Shown here: positions 1-6,237 of the stretch, one piece after another | Position numbering within the stretch: position 1 is the stretch's first letter | Layout of the letters: every line of letters starts with the position of its first letter | DNA from: an uncultured Microcaldota archaeon | GTDB lineage: Archaea > Micrarchaeota > Micrarchaeia > Anstonellales > Anstonellaceae | Assembly (NCBI GenBank): GCA_903923795.1 | Contig: CAIXYX010000080.1 | Span: forward strand, 1 to 18,945 | Length of the DNA: 18,945 bases | Reading direction: 5' to 3' | Notes under the pieces: generated by a model | What the model was told of the DNA's origin: nothing | Database searches by the model: none | What the model saw: the letters and a program-made list of their open reading frames with translations, nothing else | Made by a program: the position numbers and the translations under genes

Positions 1-1
1 G

Positions 2-670
2 CTGCACCACATGGAGGGCGAGTTGCTGGACCAGATGCCGCAGGGGATCCGCAGCCGGGGATACACGAGCTCTGCTCTGCGGGTGCAGGTCAAAATCTCG
101 GAGTCCGCCTCCACCGACCCCAAAGAGGCGCCGGGCGAGTTCTGGGTCGAATGCAAGGACGCCGAGCACGGCGTGGTCGCCCGCCCGAACCTCAAAGGCT
201 GGAGCGGGGAGAACAAGGCCTGCGGCGCGCATCTTCTGGAGAACATCTACGGCCCCCGCCTGCCAAAAATCCTCGAGGCGCCGGCGTTCGGGGGCGCGGA
301 CATGGCGGATTATGCGAAAGTTGCGCACATCGTGCTCGAAGGCTCGCTGCTGTACGAGAGCGCGTGCCAGAACATATTGGAGCAGGAGAGCGACCATGCC
401 ATCACCGCGGTCTCGGCGCAGGAGAATTACCGCGGCAAACTCCGCTTGCTTGACAACGGCAGCGTCCTGCTCATTCCCCCCGCCTGCGTCGGCATGCCCC
501 CCAAACTGAGCAAGGTGCTCAAGCGCAGCCGCATAGTGAAACCGAGCAACGACAACACCATGGTGCGCGAGATGGGCGCGCTGAATCGGCGCATGGCGAG
601 CGTGCACGCGCACAAGCACGCGCTGACAAATTTCGTCATAGACAAGCTGATTCAAAAACAGAAAGCCTGA
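2..670 (+). CDS. hypothetical protein, probably 5'-truncated by the window edge
   Basis: The frame is open from the left edge (Leu-His-His precede the first Met at 11), so the true start may lie outside the window. About 220 residues are visible, ending in a TGA at 668-670. I do not recognise the family. The N-terminal half has a beta-rich stretch (LRVQVKISES, EFWVECKDAE). The C-terminal third is basic and helical with many Lys, Arg and His, ending KLIQKQKA. There is no signal peptide or membrane segment and no obvious catalytic motif. The gene is convergent with the ACT-domain gene, with only 27 bp between the two stop codons. It is likely real because it is long, uninterrupted and GC-rich like its neighbours; its function is unknown. 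Confidence 0.6.
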   Translation: MHHMEGELLDQMPQGIRSRGYTSSALRVQVKISESASTDPKEAPGEFWVECKDAEHGVVARPNLKGWSGENKACGAHLLENIYGPRLPKILEAPAFGGADMADYAKVAHIVLEGSLLYESACQNILEQESDHAITAVSAQENYRGKLRLLDNGSVLLIPPACVGMPPKLSKVLKRSRIVKPSNDNTMVREMGALNRRMASVHAHKHALTNFVIDKLIQKQKA

Positions 671-683
671 TGCGAAAAAATCA

Positions 684-719
684 TTCTTTTTTTCTCTTCA
701 TTTCTTGTTTTTGTTTTTC
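684..719 (+). terminator. T-rich termination region between convergent genes
   Basis: The plus strand just after the stop at 670 has several T runs (TTTTTTT from 687, then TTTTT-G-TTTTT around 707-718). Archaeal transcription terminates on oligo-U stretches, so this fits a terminator for the upstream gene. It overlaps the 3' end of the convergent ACT gene, where the same bases on the other strand encode a Lys/Asn-rich tail (KNKNKK). Confidence 0.45.
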
Positions 720-1423
720 TGCGATGAAACATGCGCGGCCGCGCCGGCCCGGACCGGCCCCGCAGCCGTCCTCAATCTCTTTCGCAGCAAATCATACGCC
801 CGCGCCGCGTCTTTCGACTTGAGCACCAGAATGAGCTCGTTTATCGTCGAGACGAGCTCGAAGACGTTGATGTTCTCCCACGCCAGTTCGGAAAGCACGC
901 GCTCGTAGAAGCCCGGCTCGTAGAGCACCTCTTGGGGGAATCGAAGATACAAAAATGACAGATCGCGCTCGATGTGAATCACATTCTCGCCATCTAGCGC
1001 CTTCAGGAATTTCTTCTCGTATTTGGCCGAGGCGATGAGCGTTATCTCATACTGGCCGGAGACGATGTTGAATATGTCGTCTGGCGAGCCGTCGAGCAGG
1101 CTGCGCAAACGATGGGTTGCATCTTCGCTGTTTGGGCCTTTCTTCACATCTATCTCGACCGCCCCCTCGCGCATGGAGAGCTGGATTTTGCCCCACATCG
1201 GGTTCGACTGCTGTTCCGCACGACGCTCGCCCATTTTGTCGCGCAGGCGCGAGAGCGCCATCACCACGGCCCCCTCGTCTATCTCCTTGCCCAAATCAGA
1301 TTCGAGGCGCGGGCGCAAATATCGGGCGAGGCGGTGGAACGACACCAAATCGCGCTCGATGAACTGCTCGAGGTGCGGCAGTTCGCGCACATAGGACTGC
1401 ACAAGATGGGCGACGGTGGGCAT
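698..1423 (-). CDS. ACT-domain protein with N-terminal helical (possibly HTH) region
   Basis: The 241-residue protein has a helical N-terminal region (about 1-70, including the pattern DEGAVVMALSRLRDKM). A middle domain follows (about 80-150), then an ACT-type fold at about 155-217 (LSFLYLRFPQ..., AWENINVFELVSTINELILVLKSKDAARAYDLL), like the regulatory ACT units of aspartokinases. ACT domains usually bind amino acids. The tail after 220 is Ala/Gly- and Lys-rich and looks disordered. The ATG at 1423 is preceded by a TATA-like TTTTTTAA about 28 bp upstream, which predicts a leaderless transcript. It lies just downstream of the AbrB-ACT gene on the same strand but has its own promoter. A regulatory role is inferred, not shown. 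Confidence 0.7.
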   Translation of the reverse strand: MPTVAHLVQSYVRELPHLEQFIERDLVSFHRLARYLRPRLESDLGKEIDEGAVVMALSRLRDKMGERRAEQQSNPMWGKIQLSMREGAVEIDVKKGPNSEDATHRLRSLLDGSPDDIFNIVSGQYEITLIASAKYEKKFLKALDGENVIHIERDLSFLYLRFPQEVLYEPGFYERVLSELAWENINVFELVSTINELILVLKSKDAARAYDLLRKRLRTAAGPVRAGAAAHVSSQKNKNKK

Positions 1424-1446
1424 AGAAGTTATATGCGTAACAAAGA

Positions 1447-1474
1447 GTTAAAAAACAATTTTAAAAATATTTTT
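1447..1474 (-). promoter_or_regulatory. promoter of the ACT-domain gene with a 12-bp palindrome
   Basis: On the minus strand a TATA-like TTTTTTAA (1448-1455) is centred about 28 bp before the ATG at 1423. Just upstream at 1463-1474 is the perfect palindrome AAAAATATTTTT. The same 12-mer recurs in the abrB-act/pyrG intergenic region. Confidence 0.45.
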
Positions 1475-1494
1475 TGTCCCCGCTTCGCGCTTTC

Positions 1495-1884
1495 TCATTC
1501 CCGCTTCGACGACACGATGCCCGCCCCGCATTTGGCCAGAGCCGCGCGAATCTGCGCAATAGTCGCCCCGTTCGGGTTGCATTCCACATTCCACACCGCG
1601 CGCTCGCCGCGCTGCGAGGAGCGCGAATGGGTCGAGACCAAATCCACGCCCAAAGAGGAGAGGGCTGCGGCGGCCGATGCCAAACTTCCGGGCTGGTCGG
1701 CCAATTCTATTGTCAATGAAAGAAGGTTGTGCTCGTGTGCGGGCTCGATGAATATGGTTTTGGATGAGGCATCAGCCGACACGAGCACTTTCTCGCCCGA
1801 TGTGAGGCCCACCTGCTCGCGCAAACTCTGCGGTATGAGCACGCGGCCCTTCTCATCGATGGAGGAGACGTTTTTCGCCGACAT
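1495..1884 (-). CDS. AbrB/SpoVT-type DNA-binding domain fused to an ACT domain (predicted regulator)
   Basis: Residues 6-47 form a swapped-hairpin AbrB/MazE/SpoVT domain (VSSIDEKGRVLIPQSLREQVGL...GEKVLVSAD). Residues 54-120 form an ACT domain with the classic ligand-loop pattern DQPGSLASAAAALSSLGVDLV. The 129-residue protein is therefore predicted to be a small dimeric transcription factor whose DNA binding responds to an amino acid or similar small molecule. The ligand cannot be read from the sequence. The ATG at 1884 lies about 27 bp downstream of a TATA-like element, so the message is probably leaderless. The gene is divergent from pyrG and followed 72 bp later by a second ACT-domain gene, which suggests it regulates one or both. 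The domain calls are firm; the target and ligand are inference. Confidence 0.85.
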   Translation of the reverse strand: MSAKNVSSIDEKGRVLIPQSLREQVGLTSGEKVLVSADASSKTIFIEPAHEHNLLSLTIELADQPGSLASAAAALSSLGVDLVSTHSRSSQRGERAVWNVECNPNGATIAQIRAALAKCGAGIVSSKRE

Positions 1885-1907
1885 GACAAGCGTAGCGGGG
1901 ACATAGG

Positions 1908-1914
1908 ATAAAAA
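1908..1914 (-). promoter_or_regulatory. TATA box of the AbrB-ACT gene
   Basis: The minus-strand TTTTTAT is centred 27 bp upstream of the ATG at 1884, the same spacing seen for other first genes in this window, and predicts a leaderless mRNA. Confidence 0.45.
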
Positions 1915-1931
1915 GATGAGCCCGCGGGGAT

Positions 1932-1945
1932 GAAAAATATTTTTC
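1932..1945. promoter_or_regulatory. 14-bp perfect palindrome between the divergent AbrB-ACT and pyrG promoters
   Basis: GAAAAATATTTTTC is perfectly self-complementary and lies about midway between the ATGs at 1884 and 1995, upstream of both TATA boxes. Its inner 12 bases equal the palindrome in front of the neighbouring ACT gene (1463-1474). That makes it a candidate operator, perhaps for the AbrB-ACT protein. AT-rich palindromes also arise by chance in archaeal intergenic DNA. Confidence 0.4.
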
Positions 1946-1965
1946 TTACGCCGGAAAATCGCAGC

Positions 1966-1973
1966 TATATAAA
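1966..1973 (+). promoter_or_regulatory. TATA box of pyrG
   Basis: TATATAAA is centred about 25 bp upstream of the ATG at 1995. This is a textbook archaeal TATA box whose expected start site coincides with the start codon, so a leaderless pyrG transcript is predicted. Confidence 0.75.
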
Positions 1974-1994
1974 TTTTGGGAATGACACCAAAAC

Positions 1995-3650
1995 ATGGCA
2001 GAAAAATCCCCCCGCTACATCGTCGTCTTGGGCTCGTTAATGTCGGGATTGGGAAAAGGGATTGTCACTTCATCAATAGGCAGAATACTCCAGTCGAAGG
2101 GCTATTCCGCCTCCCCGATAAAATTCGACGGCTACCTCAACGTGGACTGCGGCACCATGAACCCTTTGCGCCATGGCGAGGTGTTCGTGCTTGATGACGG
2201 CACGGAATGCGACATGGACTTCGGCACTTATGAGAGATTCATGAGCAAGCCATTGACGAAAATCAACTCTATAACGGGCGGGAAACTCTTCCAGCGCATC
2301 ATACAAAAAGAGAGGGCTGGAGGATATTTGGGAAGAGATGTGCAGATTGTGCCGCACGTAACAGATGAAATCAAGTCATGGATAAGGCTTGTTGGCACCG
2401 AAACAAAATCAGATTTCGTGCTCATTGAAGTTGGCGGAACTGTCGGAGATTTGGAGAATTCGTATTTCATAGAGGCCATGAGGCAGATGGCAAGAGAAGA
2501 AGGAGACAAGATGCTCTTCATCCAGCTCACTTATGTGACAGCCCTCTCGCCGGGCGAATTGAAAACGAAACCCACGCAGCACGCAAACAGACTCATCACC
2601 TCCATGGGCATACAGCCGAAAATCATCATGTGCCGCGGCGATGAATCTCTTGACAAGGATGCACGAGAGAAAATCTCATTGTTCTGCAATGTGTCGCTTG
2701 AGGATGTTTTCGACGACCCCAAGCTTGAGACCATTTACGAATTACCCATTGTGCTTGAGAAACAGAAATTCTCCGAAAGGCTGCTGGGCCATTTCGGCCT
2801 CAAGCCCGAACCTGAAGACCTCAAGGGCTGGTCGGCATTAGTTTCGAGGATAAAAGACCCGAAAAACGAAATCAAGGTGGCCATCTCCGGAAAATACACC
2901 GCCGTGAAAGATGCTTATGTCTCTGTCAAAGAAGCTCTTGTGCATGCTGCCGCGGCCAACAATACAAGAGTGCACATAGACTGGGTTGATACAGAGAAAT
3001 TGGAGAAAGACGATATCAAACCATCCGAACTCTTGGGCCAATACGACGGCATCATTGTGCCGGGCGGCTTTGGCAACAGGGGAGTTGAGGGCAAAATAAA
3101 GGCGATTCGATACTGCCGCGAGAAAGAGGTGCCCTACCTCGGCTTGTGCCTCGGCATGCAGCTCATGACAGTGGAATACGCGCGAAATGTGGCCAAAATG
3201 GAGAATGCCAATTCTACAGAGATGGATGACAAGACGCCTTTTCCAGTCATACACATCATGCCCGAGCAGCTCAAGGTGAGGGAGAAGGGCGCCACCATGC
3301 GCCTCGGCGCGTGGGAATGTGTTTTGAAAAAAGGCACAAAAGCATTCGAGGCATACGAGAGCGAGAAATTCAGCACCCCGAAAATTTCCGAGAGGCATCG
3401 GCACCGCTACGAGGTGAATAATGAGCTGGTTGGCAAACTCGAAGAAGCGGGTTTCATATTCTCCGGTCGCTCGCCTGATGGCCAGATTGTGGAGATGGCC
3501 GAGTGGCAAAGCGGATGGGGGGTGGGCACGCAGGCTCACCCTGAATTGAAGAGCAGGCTTGAGACGCCCGCGCCGCTTTTCGTCGGATTTGTGAAGGCTT
3601 GCTTGAAGAGGCAGAAGGAGAAAGAGAAAAATGAGGGTAAGAAGGAATAG
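1995..3650 (+). CDS. pyrG: CTP synthase (glutamine-hydrolysing)
   Basis: CTP synthase makes CTP from UTP, ATP and glutamine, the last step of de novo pyrimidine nucleotide synthesis in the cytosol. The 551-residue length is normal. The N-terminal synthetase domain shows a P-loop (SGLGKG, 17-22), KFDGYLNVDCGTMNP (43-57), HGEVFVLDDG and EVGGTVGD. The C-terminal class-I glutamine amidotransferase domain shows the nucleophile elbow GLCLGMQ (Cys385) and the His515-Pro-Glu517 pair, so the Cys-His-Glu triad is intact. Variations from the common bacterial pattern are MSGLGKG for (V)SSLGKG, GYLN for PYLN, and DFGTYERF for DLGHYERF. The C-terminus ends in a Lys/Glu-rich tail (KEKEKNEGKKE). Expressed from its own TATA box as a leaderless, single-gene unit. 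Confidence 0.97.
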   Translation: MAEKSPRYIVVLGSLMSGLGKGIVTSSIGRILQSKGYSASPIKFDGYLNVDCGTMNPLRHGEVFVLDDGTECDMDFGTYERFMSKPLTKINSITGGKLFQRIIQKERAGGYLGRDVQIVPHVTDEIKSWIRLVGTETKSDFVLIEVGGTVGDLENSYFIEAMRQMAREEGDKMLFIQLTYVTALSPGELKTKPTQHANRLITSMGIQPKIIMCRGDESLDKDAREKISLFCNVSLEDVFDDPKLETIYELPIVLEKQKFSERLLGHFGLKPEPEDLKGWSALVSRIKDPKNEIKVAISGKYTAVKDAYVSVKEALVHAAAANNTRVHIDWVDTEKLEKDDIKPSELLGQYDGIIVPGGFGNRGVEGKIKAIRYCREKEVPYLGLCLGMQLMTVEYARNVAKMENANSTEMDDKTPFPVIHIMPEQLKVREKGATMRLGAWECVLKKGTKAFEAYESEKFSTPKISERHRHRYEVNNELVGKLEEAGFIFSGRSPDGQIVEMAEWQSGWGVGTQAHPELKSRLETPAPLFVGFVKACLKRQKEKEKNEGKKE

Positions 3651-3664
3651 AAGAAGTAGAGAAA

Positions 3665-3694
3665 AATAAGTATCAATAAGTATCATTATGTATC
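3665..3694. repeat. three tandem 10-bp repeats downstream of pyrG
   Basis: AATAAGTATC occurs twice back to back (3665-3674, 3675-3684) and is followed by the variant ATTATGTATC (3685-3694). The exact 10-bp period puts the units on one DNA face. They lie about 90-120 bp upstream of the TATA box of the next gene. Possible upstream regulatory sites or a simple slippage product. Confidence 0.4.
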
Positions 3695-3756
3695 ATTGAT
3701 TTTGTGAATATAGACGCGTAATAAAATATTAATCGCGTGTATTAGTAGGAGTATTC

Positions 3757-3792
3757 GGGGTAATAGCAGCTGCCGACCCCTCTTTTTATATA
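3757..3792 (+). promoter_or_regulatory. promoter of the 302-residue gene, preceded by a short hairpin and T run
   Basis: TTTATATA at 3785-3792 is centred about 43 bp before the ATG at 3832, so a short 5' leader of roughly 15-20 nt is expected. Directly upstream, GGGGT (3757-3761) pairs with ACCCC (3776-3780), enclosing the palindrome GCAGCTGC, and TCTTTTT follows. This could act as the pyrG terminator. Neither role is proven. Confidence 0.4.
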
Positions 3793-3831
3793 CCTCCTCT
3801 TGATTTCCACACTCGACCAGGGGATAAGGCT

Positions 3832-4740
3832 ATGGCCATACGCCAAAGGGTACGGGAAGAGGATTATGACGAGCGGTCGCCAGTCAAATTGAGCGCTTCC
3901 GCCCCCGCGTCCAAAACATTCCGCAAGCCGAAAAACGAAAAAGCGTTCGGCGCGAAAAAGACCGGCACGATTGCCTCCAAAAAAATCAAAGCAGACGCTT
4001 TCTCGAAAAAAGAGCTGCGCATCGAGCCGATTTACCCCGACATAAAAGACAGCCCGGGCCAGATTGACATCGGCCAGTTGAGCAGACACGCCCGCGCAGT
4101 GGAATATGCGAGATGGGAGGCCGAGATGGCGCAGGCGCGCGAGATGAGGGAGGCGCGCAGGTCGGAACCCATGCCCGAGCTGAAAGGGCGCGTGGTATAC
4201 GCAAGAAGAGACAGGGAGAAAGAGGAGAGGCTGCAAACTCGCCAGACGCCCCAGCACCATACTGTGCCATTCACACATTCGCCAGCGCAGGAGCATTACA
4301 CGAACGACGGCATGATAAGCGAGCTCGAATTGGAGAGGCAGGCGGGACTGGCCGAAGTCATCTCGCCGGTCAAATTGCCGGCCATTGATGCCATCCCGGC
4401 CATGAGCGCGAAGGCGGGGCGAATCACCCGCGCACAGATTTTGAGGGCATGGCTCATGCAATGGGTCAAGCGCATAAGCGCAATACTCTCAAGGTTACGG
4501 GGCCCGAGGCTCACGAAAACAGGCAAACAGGCTTTGGCGCAATTGCAGAGGCTCTATTCATTGGTGTCTGCGGATTACGGCGATGACAGCATGGAGATGG
4601 TGCAATTGCGCGTCGCTTTCGGCGAGGCGTATTTTCACATGATGCAGGCCTCGCACCGCCACCACAAGCACAGTAGGGGAAGAGGCAAAGAGGATTACGG
4701 GGCCTACTTCGACCAGTTTTTGAGAGGAGCGCCGGAATAA
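3832..4740 (+). CDS. highly charged hypothetical protein, low-complexity N-terminus and helical C-terminus
   Basis: The 302-residue protein does not match a family I recognise. About the first 70 residues are rich in Lys, Arg, Ser and Ala (VKLSASAPASKTFRKPKNEKAFGAKKTG) and look disordered and strongly basic. Residues 85-140 are helical with dense Arg/Glu (RWEAEMAQAREMREARRSEP). The last 100 residues form amphipathic helices (LTKTGKQALAQLQRLYSLVSA, EMVQLRVAFGEAYFHMMQAS), then a His-rich patch HRHHKHSRGRGK and a final YGAYFDQFLRGAPE. There is no signal peptide or membrane span, so it is probably cytosolic, perhaps binding nucleic acid or a ribosome-like surface; that is a guess from charge alone. 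It has its own promoter between pyrG and the lipoprotein gene. The ATG at 3832 is preceded only by a weak purine stretch (GGGGATAAGG). Confidence 0.75.
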   Translation: MAIRQRVREEDYDERSPVKLSASAPASKTFRKPKNEKAFGAKKTGTIASKKIKADAFSKKELRIEPIYPDIKDSPGQIDIGQLSRHARAVEYARWEAEMAQAREMREARRSEPMPELKGRVVYARRDREKEERLQTRQTPQHHTVPFTHSPAQEHYTNDGMISELELERQAGLAEVISPVKLPAIDAIPAMSAKAGRITRAQILRAWLMQWVKRISAILSRLRGPRLTKTGKQALAQLQRLYSLVSADYGDDSMEMVQLRVAFGEAYFHMMQASHRHHKHSRGRGKEDYGAYFDQFLRGAPE

Positions 4741-4782
4741 AAGAGAAAAAGATTTCGGCTCGTTCGCATCGGTTCATTCTTA

Positions 4783-5316
4783 TCAAATAAGCTCGTTTGT
4801 CATCCGGCCCCTTATCTGCGCCATCTCTGACATCAAGGCAGTGATGGATGCGGGCGTCTGTTTCGAGAAATACATCGAAACAGATTTCGTGCTGCCGCCC
4901 AAATTCGTGCTGTTGCCAGAATAGAAGAACAAAGTCTGCGCGCTCAAATCATATGGGCAGTCGGCCTCATCGGTCTCGAAGCACGAGTAGCGTTCCTTCA
5001 TGCGGGTGTAGTCTGTCTGCGAGAGCATCTGTTTCAATTTCGCCAATTCATCTGCTGAGAGCTGCAGATGCGCAGTCTTCACCGGCGAATAAATTTCCGA
5101 ATTGCCCGAGTATTGCCTGTGATATGACACATATTCCACACTTCCATTCGCATAGACTGTGGTGTTCGAGTTCTCGCCGGAGAATCCGTTCGAAGTCTCA
5201 TAGGTGAGAATCGGGCCGGACGCAGGCAGTGGCGGCTGCACAGAGCCGAGGCAGCCTGCGAGGGAGAAACAAAACAGCGAAAAAAGAGCCAGGAGGGATA
5301 TGATGTGCGTGTCCAT
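4783..5316 (-). CDS. small secreted lipoprotein of unknown function
   Basis: Read from the ATG at 5316, the protein has 177 residues and starts MDTHIISLLALFSLFCFSLAGC, a hydrophobic signal ending in the lipobox-like LAGC. It should therefore be exported and lipid-anchored at Cys22. An in-frame ATG lies 24 bp further upstream (5340), but it overlaps the TATA-like element, and only the 5316 start gives the usual 27-bp TATA-to-ATG spacing. The mature part is Ser/Thr/Asn-rich with several NxS/T sequons, a Cys pair (FETDEADCPYD, preceded by YSC), and no recognised domain. The pattern LSADELAKLKQMLSQTDYTRM suggests one helical segment. It is divergent from the membrane operon at 5427, so a shared envelope role is possible but unproven. 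Confidence 0.75.
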   Translation of the reverse strand: MDTHIISLLALFSLFCFSLAGCLGSVQPPLPASGPILTYETSNGFSGENSNTTVYANGSVEYVSYHRQYSGNSEIYSPVKTAHLQLSADELAKLKQMLSQTDYTRMKERYSCFETDEADCPYDLSAQTLFFYSGNSTNLGGSTKSVSMYFSKQTPASITALMSEMAQIRGRMTNELI

Positions 5317-5339
5317 GCTTTGAAAAATACCGGACCGCA

Positions 5340-5347
5340 TTAAAAAA
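5340..5347 (-). promoter_or_regulatory. TATA-like box of the lipoprotein gene
   Basis: Minus-strand TTTTTTAA(T) is centred 27 bp upstream of the ATG at 5316 and supports that start over the longer frame. Confidence 0.45.
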
Positions 5348-5395
5348 CGGCCGGGGTTTTGTAGGGTGCGCGTAAAACACGGATTCCCCCATCGA

Positions 5396-5404
5396 TTTTA
5401 AAAA
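5396..5404 (+). promoter_or_regulatory. TATA-like box of the three-gene membrane operon
   Basis: TTTTAAAAA is centred about 27 bp upstream of the ATG at 5427. No ribosome-binding site is evident, so the first cistron is predicted leaderless. Confidence 0.5.
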
Positions 5405-5426
5405 TCACCCTGCGGCAGAGTGAACC

Positions 5427-5975
5427 ATGGCATCCACAGAGACAAACAAGGCGTCGATGGGCGGCGGACGGTCGCTCCTCTCTTTCTTATCACCGGGGCC
5501 GGTGCGCATGATTGGCGAATTCGTAGTCGCAGCCATCCCCGGCGCCATCCTGCAGTTCATCTTCATCGTGGCGGCAGTCGCGCTCAACATATGGATGAGC
5601 GACCCCGCGAGGGCGGCGGCTGACACGGCCAACCTGTACGCGGCCGTATATCTTCCAGTCGCATGCCTCTTGCCTCTTGTCGTCGGCGCCATAAGCACGC
5701 TCATGCTCGAGCGCATAAGGGGCGCAAGCACCCTCAACTTAAAAGGAGGAATGCTCGCGGCCGCATTGGCGGGCCTCACCGGCGCATTGGCGGGCGCGGT
5801 TGTAATCATATCCATCGGACTGCTTATGCCAAAATTAGGCAAACCGTTCGGCACAGGCTACAATGACACTATGTATATCATCGCCCTGCCCATTCTCATG
5901 GCAGTCATCTGCATGGTGACAGCCGTCATCGGCGCAGCGCTCACCACGGCGATTGTGGCGCGTTTGGAGAAGTGA
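5427..5975 (+). CDS. four-pass membrane protein, first gene of the VirB2/VirB6-like operon
   Basis: This 182-residue protein has a short polar N-terminus (MASTETNKASMGGGRS). Four strongly hydrophobic segments follow at about 30-57, 70-94, 107-134 and 149-178, rich in Ala, Gly, Ile and Val, and it ends VARLEK. A hydrophilic loop (SDPARAAADTAN) separates the first two, and a polar stretch with KLGKPFGTGYNDT the last two. No catalytic motif is visible and I do not recognise the family. It is followed 4 bp later by a small two-pass protein and then a polytopic protein, which points to a membrane complex. Its place beside VirB2- and VirB6-like proteins suggests a secretion- or pilus-related subunit, by inference only. 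Confidence 0.75.
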   Translation: MASTETNKASMGGGRSLLSFLSPGPVRMIGEFVVAAIPGAILQFIFIVAAVALNIWMSDPARAAADTANLYAAVYLPVACLLPLVVGAISTLMLERIRGASTLNLKGGMLAAALAGLTGALAGAVVIISIGLLMPKLGKPFGTGYNDTMYIIALPILMAVICMVTAVIGAALTTAIVARLEK

Positions 5976-5979
5976 GATT

Positions 5980-6228
5980 ATGGCCCCGACTATAGTCGAT
6001 TTGGTGCAGAGCATAGAGCAGACCCTGCGCACGCTGGGCCCTGCAATCTCAGTCATACTCATCGTGCTCGGCGCCATCACTTATGGCTTGGCGCAGACGC
6101 AGCCGGCTGAAAACAGAGGCAAATGGCAGTCCATGGCCATGGGCATGATAATCGGCGGCATAATCGTGGCAGCCCTCACCGGCGCCGCGCAGGCCATAGC
6201 AGGCTCGGCCTCCACCTGGCTCACTTGA
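5980..6228 (+). CDS. small two-pass membrane protein resembling VirB2/TrbC pilin
   Basis: The 82-residue protein has an amphipathic N-terminus (MAPTIVDLVQSIEQTLRTLG) and a first hydrophobic segment (ISVILIVLGAITYGLA). A short polar loop follows (QTQPAENRGKWQS), then a second hydrophobic segment (MAMGMIIGGIIVAALTGAAQAIAG). This size and layout, with a Gly-rich second helix and a charged loop between, matches VirB2/TrbC-type pilin subunits of type IV secretion systems. No classical signal peptide precedes it. The ATG at 5980 was chosen because it follows the previous stop by 4 bp and gives the compact form; an earlier in-frame ATG at 5953 would overlap the upstream gene. The pilin assignment is by architecture, so it is moderately likely rather than certain. 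Confidence 0.7.
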   Translation: MAPTIVDLVQSIEQTLRTLGPAISVILIVLGAITYGLAQTQPAENRGKWQSMAMGMIIGGIIVAALTGAAQAIAGSASTWLT

Positions 6229-6237
6229 GGCGCGGGC

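Noticed and set aside
1112..1906. A 264-codon plus-strand frame across the two ACT genes
   Set aside because: It is antisense to two genes with clear domains and runs through their promoters; it is a GC-bias shadow.
2838..3686. Long open frame opposite pyrG on the minus strand
   Set aside because: It lies antisense to a highly conserved CTP synthase; the translated product is composition-driven and has no domain.
5953..5979. Longer start for the VirB2-like protein
   Set aside because: It would overlap the upstream gene by 23 bp and add nine residues (MWRVWRSEI) encoded by the out-of-frame end of that gene; the ATG at 5980 is better placed.
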